Of a stretch of 64,000 nucleotides of DNA, positions 63,133 through 64,000 are shown in pieces. The DNA comes from DTCV01 sp964641155 (GTDB lineage: Archaea > Thermoproteota > Thermoprotei_A > Sulfolobales > NBVN01): assembly GCA_964641155.1 (NCBI GenBank), contig CAZXJO010000002.1, positions 124,001 to 188,000 on the forward strand. The letters are read 5' to 3'. The notes below the pieces were generated by a model. The model was not told the origin of the DNA, ran no database searches, and saw nothing but the letters and a program-made list of their open reading frames with translations. Position numbers and translations under genes: made by a program. Every line of letters starts with the position of its first letter. Position 1 is the stretch's first letter.

Positions 63133-63825
63133 TTAGAAGCTGAATGACTCACCAGGTCTCAGTATAATTACTTGGGTCCCTAGGTTTAACTTGTTGATGA
63201 GGCCCCTCAACTTTTCGGGCTCCGCCCTGATCAGGTCGAAGGTGCTGTAATGTATTGGGATTACGTACTTCGGCCTGATGAGTTCCACAGCTTTGGCAGC
63301 TTCCCTCACGCCCATGGTGTAGTGCCCACCTATGGGGAGTAAAGCGACTGTGATGTTATACAGTTCCCCGATGTAGGACATCTCGGCGAACAGGCCCGTG
63401 TCCCCGGAGTGGTAGATACTGCCTCCGGCCCCAGCTAGTACTACCCCTGTAGGGTCGCCCCTACTCGATGAGTGGTGCGCGGGCGTGAGTACGGACACTA
63501 TCTTACCTAACGTTATGGGTCCCCCGATGTTGGCACCTATAACCCTTTCTAGGGCACCTGCCTGTGCCCCAAGGTCGTTCGCGAGCTCGTATATGCTGAG
63601 CAGTTTAGCGTTCTTGAACCGTTTCAGCAACTCAACGGACTCCCCCACATGGTCACCGTGGTCATGAGTTACGACAATGTAATCAACGCTGCCTACGTGT
63701 TCGACGAATTCCTCAACTGACCTATAAGGTGATGATGGATTAGTGACCCAGGGATCGATCAATACCTTGACACCATCTAACTCTGCCAGCACACATGCAT
63801 GGCCGTACCAAGTAATCCCACCCAA
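63133..63825 (-). CDS. Metallo-beta-lactamase-fold hydrolase, UPF0173 type
   Basis: A 230-residue MBL-fold protein. Zinc ligands: His in YGHACVLAE near 9, the HDHGDH motif near 54-59, His in LTPAHHSSS near 117, Asp in HSGDTGL near 142 and His in VIPIHYSTF near 192. This is the UPF0173 group (YtkL-like), small hydrolases of unknown substrate. TTG 63825 is the start. The gene converges with the amidohydrolase gene. Confidence 0.9.
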   Translation of the reverse strand: MGGITWYGHACVLAELDGVKVLIDPWVTNPSSPYRSVEEFVEHVGSVDYIVVTHDHGDHVGESVELLKRFKNAKLLSIYELANDLGAQAGALERVIGANIGGPITLGKIVSVLTPAHHSSSRGDPTGVVLAGAGGSIYHSGDTGLFAEMSYIGELYNITVALLPIGGHYTMGVREAAKAVELIRPKYVIPIHYSTFDLIRAEPEKLRGLINKLNLGTQVIILRPGESFSF

Positions 63826-63899
63826 AATAAACCCCCAATCACTACTACCAGCCTCGGATTTATTAACGTATTGTGCGAGGAGTTCAGCGGTGGGTTGAT

Positions 63900-64000
63900 G
63901 TGGGAGTAGTTATCCCTCTAGCATCTAGGATTCATGGGAGTCACTACTATAGGCAACTGCTTAAACCTCTCGAAGACTTCTTCAGAAGCCGTGACTTTAA
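63900..64000 (+). CDS. Start of a gene cut by the window edge
   Basis: GTG 63900 opens a frame that stays open to the last base, reading MGVVIPLASRIHGSHYYRQ and then a charged helix (LLKPLEDFFRSRD). A GGTGGGTTG ribosome site ends a few bases upstream and a GGATTTATTAACG promoter-like element lies about 35-45 bases before the start. Only 33 residues are visible, so I cannot name the product. Confidence 0.5.
   Translation, partial: MGVVIPLASRIHGSHYYRQLLKPLEDFFRSRDF

Noticed and set aside
1..64000. CRISPR arrays and intact insertion sequences.
   Set aside because: No regularly spaced repeats of 20-40 bases, no Cas genes, and no transposase with flanking inverted repeats were seen on reading through the window.

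Overview
The window reads as a chromosomal piece of a thermophilic archaeon of the Thermoproteota (crenarchaeal) type; I cannot fix the order. The evidence is an Alba-family chromatin protein, Taw1 wyosine synthase, NucS, TldD/TldE, ADP-forming acyl-CoA synthetase, archaeal Thi4, fused ThiDN, split MetE, a tRNA gene interrupted twice near the anticodon, frequent GTG and TTG starts, GGTG-type ribosome sites inside operons, and TATA boxes about 25-35 bases before many first genes. There are no CRISPR arrays, rRNAs or intact insertion sequences. A run of ten Ns at 18871-18880 shows this is an assembled scaffold. || Layout. 1-3.1 kb: the end of an unknown gene, a XerA-type recombinase, thi4, and a decayed thiD copy. 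3.1-9.5 kb: TatD nuclease, tldD-tldE, taw1, then a DHH phosphoesterase-nucS pair. 9.5-18.8 kb: acyl-CoA synthetase alpha subunit, a two-gene cobalamin-independent methionine synthase, thiDN, a thioredoxin reductase-like flavoprotein, folE, an AbrB-PhoU regulator and HMG-CoA reductase. 18.9-26.2 kb: a frameshifted small membrane protein beside the N gap, phosphoglucose/phosphomannose isomerase, and a five-gene group 4 [NiFe] hydrogenase in the order of hycCDEFG. 26.3-41 kb: a sugar-acid dehydratase, a PadR-controlled ABC exporter, proC, a sugar epimerase, an Mrp ATPase, malic enzyme, a hydratase, exporters, a PLP dehydratase, a fumarate reductase-type flavoprotein and a secreted subtilase. 41-49.6 kb: Alba, a 910-residue double-AAA+/Lon protease fusion with an overlapping membrane-protein gene, two further antiporter-like (NuoL/NuoN) subunits and a GltD-like flavoprotein. 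49.7-64 kb: an exporter, PsiE, PurE, a glycosyltransferase, YjjX-type NTPase, tRNA-Gln, ThrC, an HD phosphohydrolase, and several small metabolic and unknown genes. || How it fits together. Thiamine synthesis is covered by thi4 (thiazole) and thiDN (pyrimidine kinase plus coupling); the old thiD next to thi4 appears to have been made redundant by the fusion. The hydrogenase would couple ferredoxin or formate-level electrons to H2 and ion pumping; the distant NuoL/NuoN pair could extend it. || The most unusual items are the Cdc48-like/Lon protease fusion at 41416-44148, the mirrored four-half-site operator over the padR start at 30338-30375, the tRNA-Gln with two introns, and an HMG-CoA reductase whose conserved N-terminus has no ordinary start codon.
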